NCBI GenBank assembly: GCA_027485485.1
Contig: JAIXQY010000030.1
Span: forward strand, 1-35,549
DNA from: Sphingomonadales bacterium
Lineage (GTDB): Bacteria; Pseudomonadota; Alphaproteobacteria; Sphingomonadales; Sphingomonadaceae
Direction: 5' to 3'
DNA: 35,549 bases
Under the pieces are notes generated by a model. That model saw only the letters and a program-made list of their open reading frames with translations. It was not told the DNA's origin and ran no database searches. A program made the translations under genes and the position numbers. Of this stretch, positions 21,701 through 29,326 are shown in pieces (the first letter of the stretch is position 1; the number at the start of each line of letters is the position of its first letter).

Positions 21701-21817
21701 GGGCTGGTTGTTGATGTCCATCGCGCGGAACGACAGCACGCCGGCCAGCATCAGCAGCGCGAACAGCACCAAGGGCGGCACCGGGTTCTTGATCGACCAG
21801 GCAGAGATGTTGCGCAT
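18740..21817 (-). CDS. Efflux RND transporter permease subunit (AcrB/MexB family)
   Basis: 1025 aa; NPVPPLVLFALLMLAG start, VDDAIVEIENIVRHM, ATTMSIVAVFLPVALMPG, GLLMLLGIVAKNSILLVD. Confidence 0.95.
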   Translation of the reverse strand: MRNISAWSIKNPVPPLVLFALLMLAGVLSFRAMDINNQPDVEFPGAEVRVSQPGAAPEELENQVTQRVEAAVRNITGVDEVNSFVSEGNSRTVVQFAIGTPIDRAVNDVRDAVANIRSDLPQGILQPQVGRLDIAGGPIAYFSVESTAMTLEELSWFVDNTVAKRLLGIPGMAQVRRSGGVSREIRVTLDPDRMQAYGVTASQVNAQLRQVNLNAAGGRAEIAGAEQSVRVIGNARTANALAETQISLGLGRNIRLSDIAEVRDAYAEQRSISKLGGRQVLSFSMAKAKGSSDVSVYDAALKEIETLRKQNPKVQFRLIFTSVEYTKAQYHGAINAMIEGAILAVLVVLWFLRDWRATIISALAIPLSAIPTFWFLDAWLGFSLNQLSLLALSLVAGVLVDDAIVEIENIVRHMRMGKSAWQASMDAADEIGLAVVATTMSIVAVFLPVALMPGISGQFFKNFGATVAVAVVISLAVARLITPMLAAYFLKSDGQAEHGGGKWIDRYMSILGWALANRMKTVFGLGGGALALTVLLFWMLPMTFQPDVDNDDSQITISLPPGVTLAQTEAVVDQAVKVVESSPDLALAFADVDVGGGNIYLTLKKERSMHRIDWERAMAPRLAAIPDARIGFAAQGDGPPGGRPIGITLTGNDPVVLEATARKVVDDMRKMPELRQARIDGGLQRPEITIKPRLDLAAELGVTTAALSETIRIATLGDIDQNVAKFSVADRQIPIRVALAESSRRNLTTIENLPVPTARGGTVPLKVVAEISFGAGPTEIRRFNQQRRVLIGADLAPGLLSGDVQMKVNQMPIMKNLPSGVESVQLGMQKWLGELVTNFILAVIAGVVMVFAVLVLLYKRVLPPFVNMVSLLLAPLGGLIALAITGNAISMPVFIGLLMLLGIVAKNSILLVDMAIEEMGKGVPKLEAILEAGHKRVQPIVMTTVAMVAGMMPVALALGGDGSWRAPMGIVVIGGLIVSTALTLIIVPAGFSIAVSVEEWLAPRMKRWFTNNEGAAKAGVATPAE

Positions 21818-21850
21818 GGGTTCAGCCTTGAGGGGGTTCAGCGCGGGATA

Positions 21851-23053
21851 TCAGCGGGCAGCAGCGGGCGCGGCCAGCACCGGCTTGATCTTGTCACCCG
21901 GCTTCAGGAAGGCGCCGGCGCTGGCCACCACCCGTTCCGTGCCGTTCAGGCCGGCCGCGATGCCAACGCCGGCATCGCTGATCGTGCCCACCGTGATGGC
22001 ACGGCGTTCGATCTTGTTGTCCTTGGTCAACACCATGACGAAATTGCCATCGGCATCGGCCAGCACCGCCGATTGCGGCAGCAGCGGCCGGCTCGATTGA
22101 CCAGCTTCGATGCGGGCGCGGGCAAAGGCACCGACGCGCAGACCTGGCGAATAATCCAGCTGGATGCGCACCACGCCCTGGCGATTGGCGGCGTCGATCA
22201 CCGGATCGAGCAGCCACACCGTGCCCTTGTAGCCTTCGGTCGAGCCCACCGGCGTCACCGTGGCGGCCATGCCGGGGCGCAGCCGCGCCATGTCCTGCTC
22301 GGCCACCTGGGCGCGCATTTCCAGCGTGCCGCCTTCGGCGATGCGGAACAGGGCGCCGGTGCCGGGGCCGACGACCTGACCGGCTTCGACATTGCGGGCC
22401 AGCACCAGGCCGGCGGCCGGGGCGCGCACGTCCAGCCGTTCGGCGCGTTCGCGCGCGGCGTTCAACTGGGCCCGGGCCACGCCCACGCGCGCCACGGCGC
22501 CATCGCGGGTGGCAGCGCGCTGATCAATGTCGGCGCGGCTGATGAAACCCTTGGCAACCAGACTTTCGGCACGGGCCAGATTGGCTTCGGCCAACCGGGC
22601 ATCGGCCTCGGCCTGGCGCACGCCGGCGGCCAACTGGGCGATTTCCTGCGTCTGCACCTGGCGGTCGATCTGGGCCAGCACCTGGCCGGCTGCAACCCGC
22701 TGGCCGGGATCAACCGTCACGCGCACCACACGGCCGCCTTCGCCCTGCACGCCCACGGCAGCATCACGGCGGGCGGCAATGCTGCCCGGCGCCACCACGG
22801 CGTCGGCCATCATCGTGGAGCCCGGCACGATCACCGTGACCTCCGGCAGATTGCTGGCTGCGGCGGGCGGCGGTGCGGCCGGGGCAAAGCCCTTCCAGGC
22901 GGCAACACCGGCCAGCGCGACGGCCAGCGCGATCAGCGCCGGCTTAAGCCAGCGGCGCTCGCGGGCGGTTTCCACCGGTGCAACCGATGGGTGCAGGGGG
23001 AACACGTCCGCGCTTTCGGGAGACATCGGGGCATTGTGGGCGTTCATGGTCAT
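21851..23053 (-). CDS. Efflux RND transporter periplasmic adaptor subunit (MFP/HlyD family)
   Basis: GRVVRVTVDPGQRVAAGQVLAQID lipoyl half-motif, RADIDQRAA hairpin, VRAPAAGLVLARNVEAGQVV. ATG at 23053 (MTMNAHNAP) preferred. Confidence 0.93.
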   Translation of the reverse strand: MTMNAHNAPMSPESADVFPLHPSVAPVETARERRWLKPALIALAVALAGVAAWKGFAPAAPPPAAASNLPEVTVIVPGSTMMADAVVAPGSIAARRDAAVGVQGEGGRVVRVTVDPGQRVAAGQVLAQIDRQVQTQEIAQLAAGVRQAEADARLAEANLARAESLVAKGFISRADIDQRAATRDGAVARVGVARAQLNAARERAERLDVRAPAAGLVLARNVEAGQVVGPGTGALFRIAEGGTLEMRAQVAEQDMARLRPGMAATVTPVGSTEGYKGTVWLLDPVIDAANRQGVVRIQLDYSPGLRVGAFARARIEAGQSSRPLLPQSAVLADADGNFVMVLTKDNKIERRAITVGTISDAGVGIAAGLNGTERVVASAGAFLKPGDKIKPVLAAPAAAR

Positions 23054-23069
23054 AGATCCTCTGCAGGGT

Positions 23070-23098
23070 GTATTATCGAAATACATCACCGCATGCAA
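23070..23098 (-). promoter_or_regulatory. Candidate promoter and overlapping palindrome for the RND operon
   Basis: Minus strand: TTGCAT (23093-23098), 15-bp spacer, GATAAT (23072-23077); palindrome GTATT-N5-AATAC (23070-23084) overlaps the -10. The spacer is short. Confidence 0.35.
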
Positions 23099-23298
23099 GG
23101 GGCTCTCATAGACGAATTTCTCCGGCTTCGGAAGCAGAATTGAGCCGCACTCGGACCAACATGGGGTGGCATTCTGCCGCCGGCTGTTGTGGCATCTGCA
23201 TTGTCAAAAAATCCGCCGCCAAAGCCGCTGAAAACAGCAGATGACGCGGCTGGCAAACGGCGTCACCATTGCAGTGTGTTGCAAGGGGGATATCAGCC

Positions 23299-24267
23299 AT
23301 GGCCACCTATTCCAAAGGCTTGATCGAAATTGGCGACGGCTTGTTCGCCTGGTTGCAGCCCGATGGCGGTTGGGGCTGGTCCAACGCCGGGCTGATCGTC
23401 GATGGCCGGCCCGGCGATGGCGCCGCCGCGCTGGTTGACACCCTGTTCGACACGCAGCTGACGGCCGACATGCTGGCCGGGATGGAACGGGCCACCGGCT
23501 TTGGCGCCGCCACCATCGGCCAGGTGGTGAACACCCACGCCAATGGCGATCACACCCACGGCAACCATCTGCTGGGGCAGGCCGAGATCATCGCTTCGGA
23601 AGCATCGGCCCGCGAGATGGAGGCGTTTTCACCCGCCGTGCTGGCGCAGATGAAGGCGGCTGGCGCGGCCGGCCACATGGGTGTGGCAGGAACTTACTTT
23701 GCCGAAATCTTCGCGCCGTTCGATTTTGCCGGGGTGCAGGAGCGCGCGCCCACCCGCACCTTTTGCGGCCATGATCATCTGATCGTGGGCAACAAGGCGG
23801 CCGAACTGATCGAGGTGGGTCCGGCGCACACGGCGGGCGACGTGCTGGTGCATGTGCCGCAAGGCAAAGCGGTGTTCACCGGCGACATCTTGTTCATCGA
23901 AGGCACGCCGATCATGTGGGCCGGGCCGGTTTCGAACTGGATTGCGGCGTGCGAGCGGATCATCGCCATGGATGTGGACGTGATCGTGCCCGGCCATGGG
24001 CCCCTCACCGACAAGGCCGGGGTGCGCGAGGTGGCGGAATACCTAGCCTTTATCCGCGATGAAGCCCGTGCCCGTCACGCGGCCGGCCTGTCAGCCGAAG
24101 AGGCTGCGCGCAACATCGGCCTTGGCCGCTATGCCACGTGGAAAGACGCCGAGCGGATCGCGGTGAATGTCGACACGCTCTACCGCGAGTTCAACAATGA
24201 CCCGACCCCGCCCGACGCCATCCGCCTGTTTGGCCTGATGGGGCAGATTTACTATGACCGGCGATGA
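23299..24267 (+). CDS. MBL-fold metallo-hydrolase
   Basis: NTHANGDHTHGNHLL (HxxxDH metal motif), GPAHTAGDVLVHVP, FTGDILF, VPGHGPLTD. Confidence 0.9.
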   Translation: MATYSKGLIEIGDGLFAWLQPDGGWGWSNAGLIVDGRPGDGAAALVDTLFDTQLTADMLAGMERATGFGAATIGQVVNTHANGDHTHGNHLLGQAEIIASEASAREMEAFSPAVLAQMKAAGAAGHMGVAGTYFAEIFAPFDFAGVQERAPTRTFCGHDHLIVGNKAAELIEVGPAHTAGDVLVHVPQGKAVFTGDILFIEGTPIMWAGPVSNWIAACERIIAMDVDVIVPGHGPLTDKAGVREVAEYLAFIRDEARARHAAGLSAEEAARNIGLGRYATWKDAERIAVNVDTLYREFNNDPTPPDAIRLFGLMGQIYYDRR

Positions 24268-24276
24268 GGCCGGTCA
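24255..24276. terminator. Candidate bidirectional hairpin between convergent MBL and SDR genes
   Basis: TGACCGGC-gatgag-GCCGGTCA, perfect 8-bp stem; no clear T-tract. Confidence 0.4.
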
Positions 24277-25050
24277 GGCAATCGTCACCCCGCCGTCGAT
24301 CACGAAATTCTGCCCCGTCGTGAAGGCCCCGGCCTTGCCGGCCAGGAACACCGCCATGCCGGCGATTTCATCCGGCACGCCGATACGCTTCAGCGGCGCG
24401 GTGGCGGTGGAGCGCTTCAGGGTTTCGGGATCGTCCCACAACGCCTTGGCAAAATCGGTCTTGATCAGTCCGGGCGCGATGCAGTTCACGCGCACATTGT
24501 CTGGCCCATATTCGCAGGCCAGGTTGCGGGCGATTTGCATGTCGGCGGCCTTCGATATGCAATAGGCGCCGATGATGGTGCTGCCGCGCAGGCCGCCGAT
24601 GCTGCTGATGATGGTGATGCTGCCATCCTTCCTCGCGCGCATCGCCGGGGCGACCATCGAGATCAGCCAATGGTTGGACACGATGTTGTTTTGCAGGATC
24701 TTGGTGAAGGCTTCATCCGAAATGCCGTCCTGCGGGCCATAATAGGGATTGCTGGCGGCATTGCACACCAGATGATCGATCTGGCCCCATTTGGCGATGG
24801 TGGCATCCACCAGCGCCTGCAGGCTTTCCTTGCTGGCAATGTTGGCCGGCACGCTGATCGCGGCTTCGCGGCCCACGGCGGCGTTGATCTCGTCGCGCGC
24901 GGCTTCGCACACATCGGCCTTGCGGCTGGAAATCACCACATTGGCACCATGTTCGGCCATGCGGTGGGCGATGGCCTTGCCGATGCCGCGGCTGGAACCG
25001 GTGATGAGGGCGGTCTGCCCGGTCAGATCGAAAAGGGCCGGAAGGGCCAT
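24274..25050 (-). CDS. SDR family oxidoreductase
   Basis: ALITGSSRGIGKAIA, CNAASNP, AYCISKAADMQIARNLACEYGPDNVRVNCIAPG, C-terminal GQNFVIDGG. ATG at 25050. Confidence 0.93.
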   Translation of the reverse strand: MALPALFDLTGQTALITGSSRGIGKAIAHRMAEHGANVVISSRKADVCEAARDEINAAVGREAAISVPANIASKESLQALVDATIAKWGQIDHLVCNAASNPYYGPQDGISDEAFTKILQNNIVSNHWLISMVAPAMRARKDGSITIISSIGGLRGSTIIGAYCISKAADMQIARNLACEYGPDNVRVNCIAPGLIKTDFAKALWDDPETLKRSTATAPLKRIGVPDEIAGMAVFLAGKAGAFTTGQNFVIDGGVTIA

Positions 25051-25152
25051 GGCGTGTCTCCCCAGTGGATGTTTGACACACACTAAGCCGGTGGCGCGGC
25101 CAATGTCACGCCCCACAGATGACAGGTTGGTTGCAGCCTGCCATCAAACGTC

Positions 25153-26373
25153 ATGACCGAATCAGCCCCGCCGAAACTGTCCTCCGATGCGGTGCGCGCC
25201 ACCTTGCTGTCGTGCCTGTTCTTTGCCGGCTTTGGCGCGCTGATCCCGCATCTGCCCACCTGGCTGGATGCGGCGCAGGGCTTTACCGGCGTGCAGATCA
25301 GCCTGGTGCTCACCATCGGCGGCCTGTCGCGCATCATCGTGGGCCCGATCACTGCCGCCTGGGCCGCCGGGCAGAGCGACAAGCGCGCGCCGCTGTTCCT
25401 GTTTTCCTTCCTGCTCACCGCCGGCTTTGCCGCGCTGTGGTTCGTGCAGGGCTTCTGGCCGGTGTTCGGGATCATCCTTTTGATGGACGTCGGCTTCTGG
25501 GGCCTGCTGCCGGCGGTGGAGGCGGCCCTGATCCGCCTGACCAAGAGTGGCCTGCCGCCCTATGGCGTGGCGCGCGGCCTGGCGTCGGCAGCCTTCATCG
25601 TGGGTTCGTCCAGCGTGGGGGCGCTGGTCGGCAATTTCGGTCCCTGGGCGATCTGGGCCTGGCTGCTCGGCGTGTCGGTGGCGCTGATCGGCGCCGCGCT
25701 GGTGATGCCGCGCGAGCCGGTGCAGGGCAATGAGGAGGGCGACTTCATTGGCCGCCTGAAGGATGGCATCGGCCTGCTGAAGAACCGCCGCTTTGCCCTG
25801 CTGATCTTTGCCGCCGGCATCCTGCAGGCCACCCACGGCTATTTCTATGGTTTCGGTGTGCTGATCTGGACCAAGGATCAGGGGATTTCACAGGCGGTGG
25901 CCGGCAATCTCTGGTCAGTCGGTGTGGCGGTGGAGGTGATCTTCCTGATGTTCCTGGGCGGCTGGTCGAGCCGCTTTGCCAGCGAAACCCTGATCCTGGT
26001 TGGCGCCATTGCCTGCATCATCCGCTGGACGGCAATGGCCTTCCTGCCGCCCGAAATCCTGCTGTGGCCGCTGCAAGTGCTGCATGCCGGCACCTTTGCC
26101 GCCGTGTTCCTGGGCGCGATGCGGCTGGTCAACGAGATGATGGGCGATGAACAGACAGCGACCGCCCAGATGATCTACATGGCGCTGGCCTCCGCCCCGG
26201 CGCAGGCCTTCACCACCTTCATTTCCGGCTATCTTTATGATGCGCTGGTGGCGGACGGCGATGCCGCGCTGGGCTATCTGGCAATGACCGGCGTGAGCGT
26301 GGTCGGGCTGGTGCTGGCGATCATGCTGTGGGTGACGCGGGCGAAGCCGGTATCAATATCGGTCGCGGCGTAA
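25153..26373 (+). CDS. MFS transporter, HcaT-like (phenylpropionate permease-type) family
   Basis: 12-TM hydrophobicity, LSCLFFAGFGALIPHLPTWLDAAQGFTGVQISLVLTIGGLSRIIVGPI, YFYGFGVLIWTKDQGIS. Confidence 0.85.
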   Translation: MTESAPPKLSSDAVRATLLSCLFFAGFGALIPHLPTWLDAAQGFTGVQISLVLTIGGLSRIIVGPITAAWAAGQSDKRAPLFLFSFLLTAGFAALWFVQGFWPVFGIILLMDVGFWGLLPAVEAALIRLTKSGLPPYGVARGLASAAFIVGSSSVGALVGNFGPWAIWAWLLGVSVALIGAALVMPREPVQGNEEGDFIGRLKDGIGLLKNRRFALLIFAAGILQATHGYFYGFGVLIWTKDQGISQAVAGNLWSVGVAVEVIFLMFLGGWSSRFASETLILVGAIACIIRWTAMAFLPPEILLWPLQVLHAGTFAAVFLGAMRLVNEMMGDEQTATAQMIYMALASAPAQAFTTFISGYLYDALVADGDAALGYLAMTGVSVVGLVLAIMLWVTRAKPVSISVAA

Positions 26374-26625
26374 GCGCCGGCGCAACTCGCCGAGCAGGCG
26401 ACCTGAGCCGGCGCCGCAAAGGCAGCTGGTGGTGACGATCATGGTGATTAGCAGGATGAAGGTCCCGCCATCTCCGGTTTCACCATTGCCTGAGGCCAGG
26501 ATGAACGCTTGCCAGACCAAGGCCAGAAACAGGCCAGCGCCAAGCCCGGCCGCAAGCGCCCACTTTGGCCGTCGGATCAGCCCGCCAAGCAGAAAACCGG
26601 CCGCGATCAGACCGGTGAACAGCAT
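26353..26625 (-). CDS. Small membrane protein (90 aa), translationally linked to Anbu
   Basis: MLFTGLIAAGFLLGGLIRRPKWALAAGLGAGLFLALVWQAFILASGNGETGDGGTFILLITMIVTTSCLCGAGSGRLLGELRRRLRRDRY; TGATG 1-nt overlap with the upstream Anbu stop; about 3 hydrophobic segments, basic C-terminus. Confidence 0.7.
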   Translation of the reverse strand: MLFTGLIAAGFLLGGLIRRPKWALAAGLGAGLFLALVWQAFILASGNGETGDGGTFILLITMIVTTSCLCGAGSGRLLGELRRRLRRDRY

Positions 26626-27389
26626 CAGCTCCGCAATTCCTGTTCGGGCTGGCTGGCATATTGCGGCAGCGGGATGGCGGCGGCGGCAGCCCGAAGTGCG
26701 TTGCTCCAGCGGTTGTTCAGCTCGCTGTAATAGGCGTCATCCGCCTCGATGCGGTGGATCAGTTCAATGTCGGACACGCCGGAGCGGATCGTGGCCATGT
26801 CGATCGGCAGGCCCACCGCCAGATTGGAGCGCATGGTGGCGCTGAACGAGATCAGCGCGATCTTCATCGCTTCGGCAATCGGGGTTTCATAGGTGAGCAT
26901 GCGATCGAGCACCGGCTTGCCATATTTGTTCTCGCCGATCTGCAGGAAGGGCGTATCGGCCTGGCATTCGATGAAATTGCCGGCGCCATAGATCAGGAAC
27001 AGCCGCGGCCGCCGCCCGCCGATGCTGCCGGCCAGCAGCAGGGTGGCATCGGTGAAGACATTGTCCCCCTTCACCACCCGGTCAATCTCGGCCTTGGCAT
27101 CCGAAAGCGCCTGGCCCACCAGTTGCGCAGCGCGGAACACGGTGGGCACATCGGCCAGCGTTTCCTTCTCGCCCGTATCGGGCATGGTGACGCCCAAGGC
27201 CACGCGCGACAGGGCGCTTTGCGTGACCGAAAGCGATCCGGCCGATGCGCACATGATGATCCGATCCGGCCCATGCTCCATCAGGCGCAGCTTGCGATAA
27301 CTGCTGATATTGTCGACGCCGGCGTTGGTGCGGGTGTCCGCCATCAGCACCAGGCCTTCGCGCACCAAGATGCCCACGCAATAGGTCAT
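26625..27389 (-). CDS. Proteasome-type protease Anbu (bacterial proteasome homologue)
   Basis: MTYCVGILVREGLVLMADTRTNAGVDNISSYRKL: Thr directly after Met, the Anbu N-terminus; YETPIAEAMKIALISFSATMRSNLAVGLPIDM. ATG at 27389. Confidence 0.93.
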   Translation of the reverse strand: MTYCVGILVREGLVLMADTRTNAGVDNISSYRKLRLMEHGPDRIIMCASAGSLSVTQSALSRVALGVTMPDTGEKETLADVPTVFRAAQLVGQALSDAKAEIDRVVKGDNVFTDATLLLAGSIGGRRPRLFLIYGAGNFIECQADTPFLQIGENKYGKPVLDRMLTYETPIAEAMKIALISFSATMRSNLAVGLPIDMATIRSGVSDIELIHRIEADDAYYSELNNRWSNALRAAAAAIPLPQYASQPEQELRS

Positions 27390-27451
27390 GCCATTGTCCT
27401 CCCAAGTGCCCCAGAGTGTGCGGCGGAAATGCCGGCCGGGCAAGAGGGGCC

Positions 27452-28291
27452 TCAGGCCTGGGTCTGGATCTGGCCCTGCTGCTGGTTCGGGCCGGTGGCG
27501 GTGGTGGTGACCGCCACATTCATGGTTTCGGCGCCGCCGCCGCGCCGGGCGCCGCGCACCGGGGCGGCATCGCGATAATCCAGCCCCACCGCCACACGCA
27601 GATAGGCCTGGGTGGCGCACATGCCGTTGGTGGGATCAAAGGCCACCCAGCCCAGATCGGGCACCAGCGCTTCGGCCCAGGCATGGGCGGCCGGCTGGGT
27701 GACAAAGCCATCGTTGCGCACCAGATGCCCCGACACATAGCGCGCCGGGATGCCCAGGCTGCGCGCGACACTCACGAACACATGGGCATAATCCTGGCAC
27801 ACGCCGGCCTTCAGGGCATAGGCATGGGCGGCATCGGTGTGTGAATGCGTCACATCGGGATCAAAGCTGAACTGCTCATACAGGAAGCTGGTGAGGCGGT
27901 GGCAGGTGGCCAGCGCATCGCCAGTATCCACCTGCCGGCCCAGCGCCCGCAATGCCTCATCCGGGCGGGTGAGTTCGGTCTGGCGCAGGAACACGGTGGC
28001 GGGCAGGGGCTCATGACCGCCGGACAGCACGCCATGGCTTTCCACCGTGTCCACTTCGCCAACGACATGCAGGGACAGGGTTTTCACCGGTCCATCGGGA
28101 TAGAGCATGTGGGTGATGTTGCCGAACGCATCCTCGGCCCGCTTGAGATGGCCATCCACATCAATGTCGATCCGCCACGACACGATATGTTGGCCCTCAT
28201 GCCCGGCCGGCTGCACGCGCAGCAATTGCAGCACGTCGCTGGCGGCCGAGGCATATTGATAGACAGTGCGATAATCGACCCGGATGCGCAT
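27452..28291 (-). CDS. Transglutaminase family protein (COG1305-type)
   Basis: KAGVCQDYAHVFVSVARSLGIPARYVSGHL (Cys), AAHAWAEALVPDLGWVAFDPTNG (His/Asp); N-terminal bacterial transglutaminase-like domain MRIRVDYRTVYQYASA. Confidence 0.94.
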   Translation of the reverse strand: MRIRVDYRTVYQYASAASDVLQLLRVQPAGHEGQHIVSWRIDIDVDGHLKRAEDAFGNITHMLYPDGPVKTLSLHVVGEVDTVESHGVLSGGHEPLPATVFLRQTELTRPDEALRALGRQVDTGDALATCHRLTSFLYEQFSFDPDVTHSHTDAAHAYALKAGVCQDYAHVFVSVARSLGIPARYVSGHLVRNDGFVTQPAAHAWAEALVPDLGWVAFDPTNGMCATQAYLRVAVGLDYRDAAPVRGARRGGGAETMNVAVTTTATGPNQQQGQIQTQA

Positions 28292-28300
28292 GTGCGGCCT

Positions 28301-29242
28301 TTAGAACAGATATTGCTCGGCGATGGCTTCGCCCAACCGGTTGTTGTCGATCACGAACTGGGTGAGGAATTCGTGCAGGCCCTCGCCAAAAATGGCATCG
28401 ATGTTGCCGCTCGCCAGCTTAGCATGGCCGGCGCTGGCGAGGCGATGGGCCGGCCCGCGGCGGCCGCTGTGGCTGGCCAGCAGATCGAGATGGCGCAGGA
28501 TTTCATCATAGCAGGCCGCCAGACTGCGCGGGATCTGGCGGTTGAGGATGAGCAGATCGGCCACCAGCCAGGGTTTCACACTGTCCTTGTACACCCAGCG
28601 ATAGGCCGTCATGGCGGACACGGTGCGCAGGATCGTCGTCCACTGGAAATAATCCAGGCTGCCGCCCACCGGTTCGTCGCGCGGCAGCAGCAGATGATAT
28701 TTCACGTCGAGCAGCCGGGCCGAATTGTCGGCGCGTTCGATCGCGGCGCCCAGATTGATGAACCAGAAGGCATCACCGCGCAGCATGGTGCGGTTGGCGG
28801 CGCCATCAAAGGCGGCCACGGCGTGCTTCACATACTCGATCAGCTGCGCCAGCGTTTCGCGGCTGGAAAGATGGGTGCCATAACGGCTCACCTCCAGCCA
28901 GGCGGTGTTGATCGCCTCCCAGCCTTCCTCGGTGAGGGCGGTGCGCACGGCGCGGGCGTTGGAGCGCGCGGCTTCCAGGCAGGAGCGGATGGAGGCGTGA
29001 TTGTTGGCGTTGAGGGTGAGAAACTCGGTCACCTCATGCTCGTCCACCGCCAGGCCGGTGGCGGCAAAGGCATCGCTCTGGCAGGCGGCAGCCAGCGCCG
29101 ATTCCCAGGCGTTGGACGCGCCGCCATAGCTGGAGGGCAGGGCGGCCAGCCGCTGCGTCGCCTCGATCAGGCGCGCACTGAAATCGGCGCGCTCCAGATA
29201 GCGGCCGATCCAATAGAGATTTCCGGCGGTGCGGCTCAGCAT
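28301..29242 (-). CDS. Alpha-E domain-containing protein (COG2307)
   Basis: MLSRTAGNLYWIGRYLERADFSARLIEATQRL and EMTAYRWVYKDS-like region typical of the alpha-E family; neighbourhood. Confidence 0.92.
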   Translation of the reverse strand: MLSRTAGNLYWIGRYLERADFSARLIEATQRLAALPSSYGGASNAWESALAAACQSDAFAATGLAVDEHEVTEFLTLNANNHASIRSCLEAARSNARAVRTALTEEGWEAINTAWLEVSRYGTHLSSRETLAQLIEYVKHAVAAFDGAANRTMLRGDAFWFINLGAAIERADNSARLLDVKYHLLLPRDEPVGGSLDYFQWTTILRTVSAMTAYRWVYKDSVKPWLVADLLILNRQIPRSLAACYDEILRHLDLLASHSGRRGPAHRLASAGHAKLASGNIDAIFGEGLHEFLTQFVIDNNRLGEAIAEQYLF

Positions 29243-29326
29243 GGCACATGCTCCGATTGTGCCGGTTGGGTTTCGCCAGGCTGAAACAGGGTCAGCATGG
29301 CGGGGTCTGGTCGGGAAACGGCGGGC

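Noticed and set aside
21137-23143. 668-aa plus-strand ORF antisense to the RND pump and adaptor
   Set aside because: Same antisense artefact; spans two real genes and their gap.
23106-23306. 66-aa minus-strand ORF between the RND adaptor and MBL gene
   Set aside because: No SD or domain; overlaps the MBL start and its likely promoter; probably non-coding.
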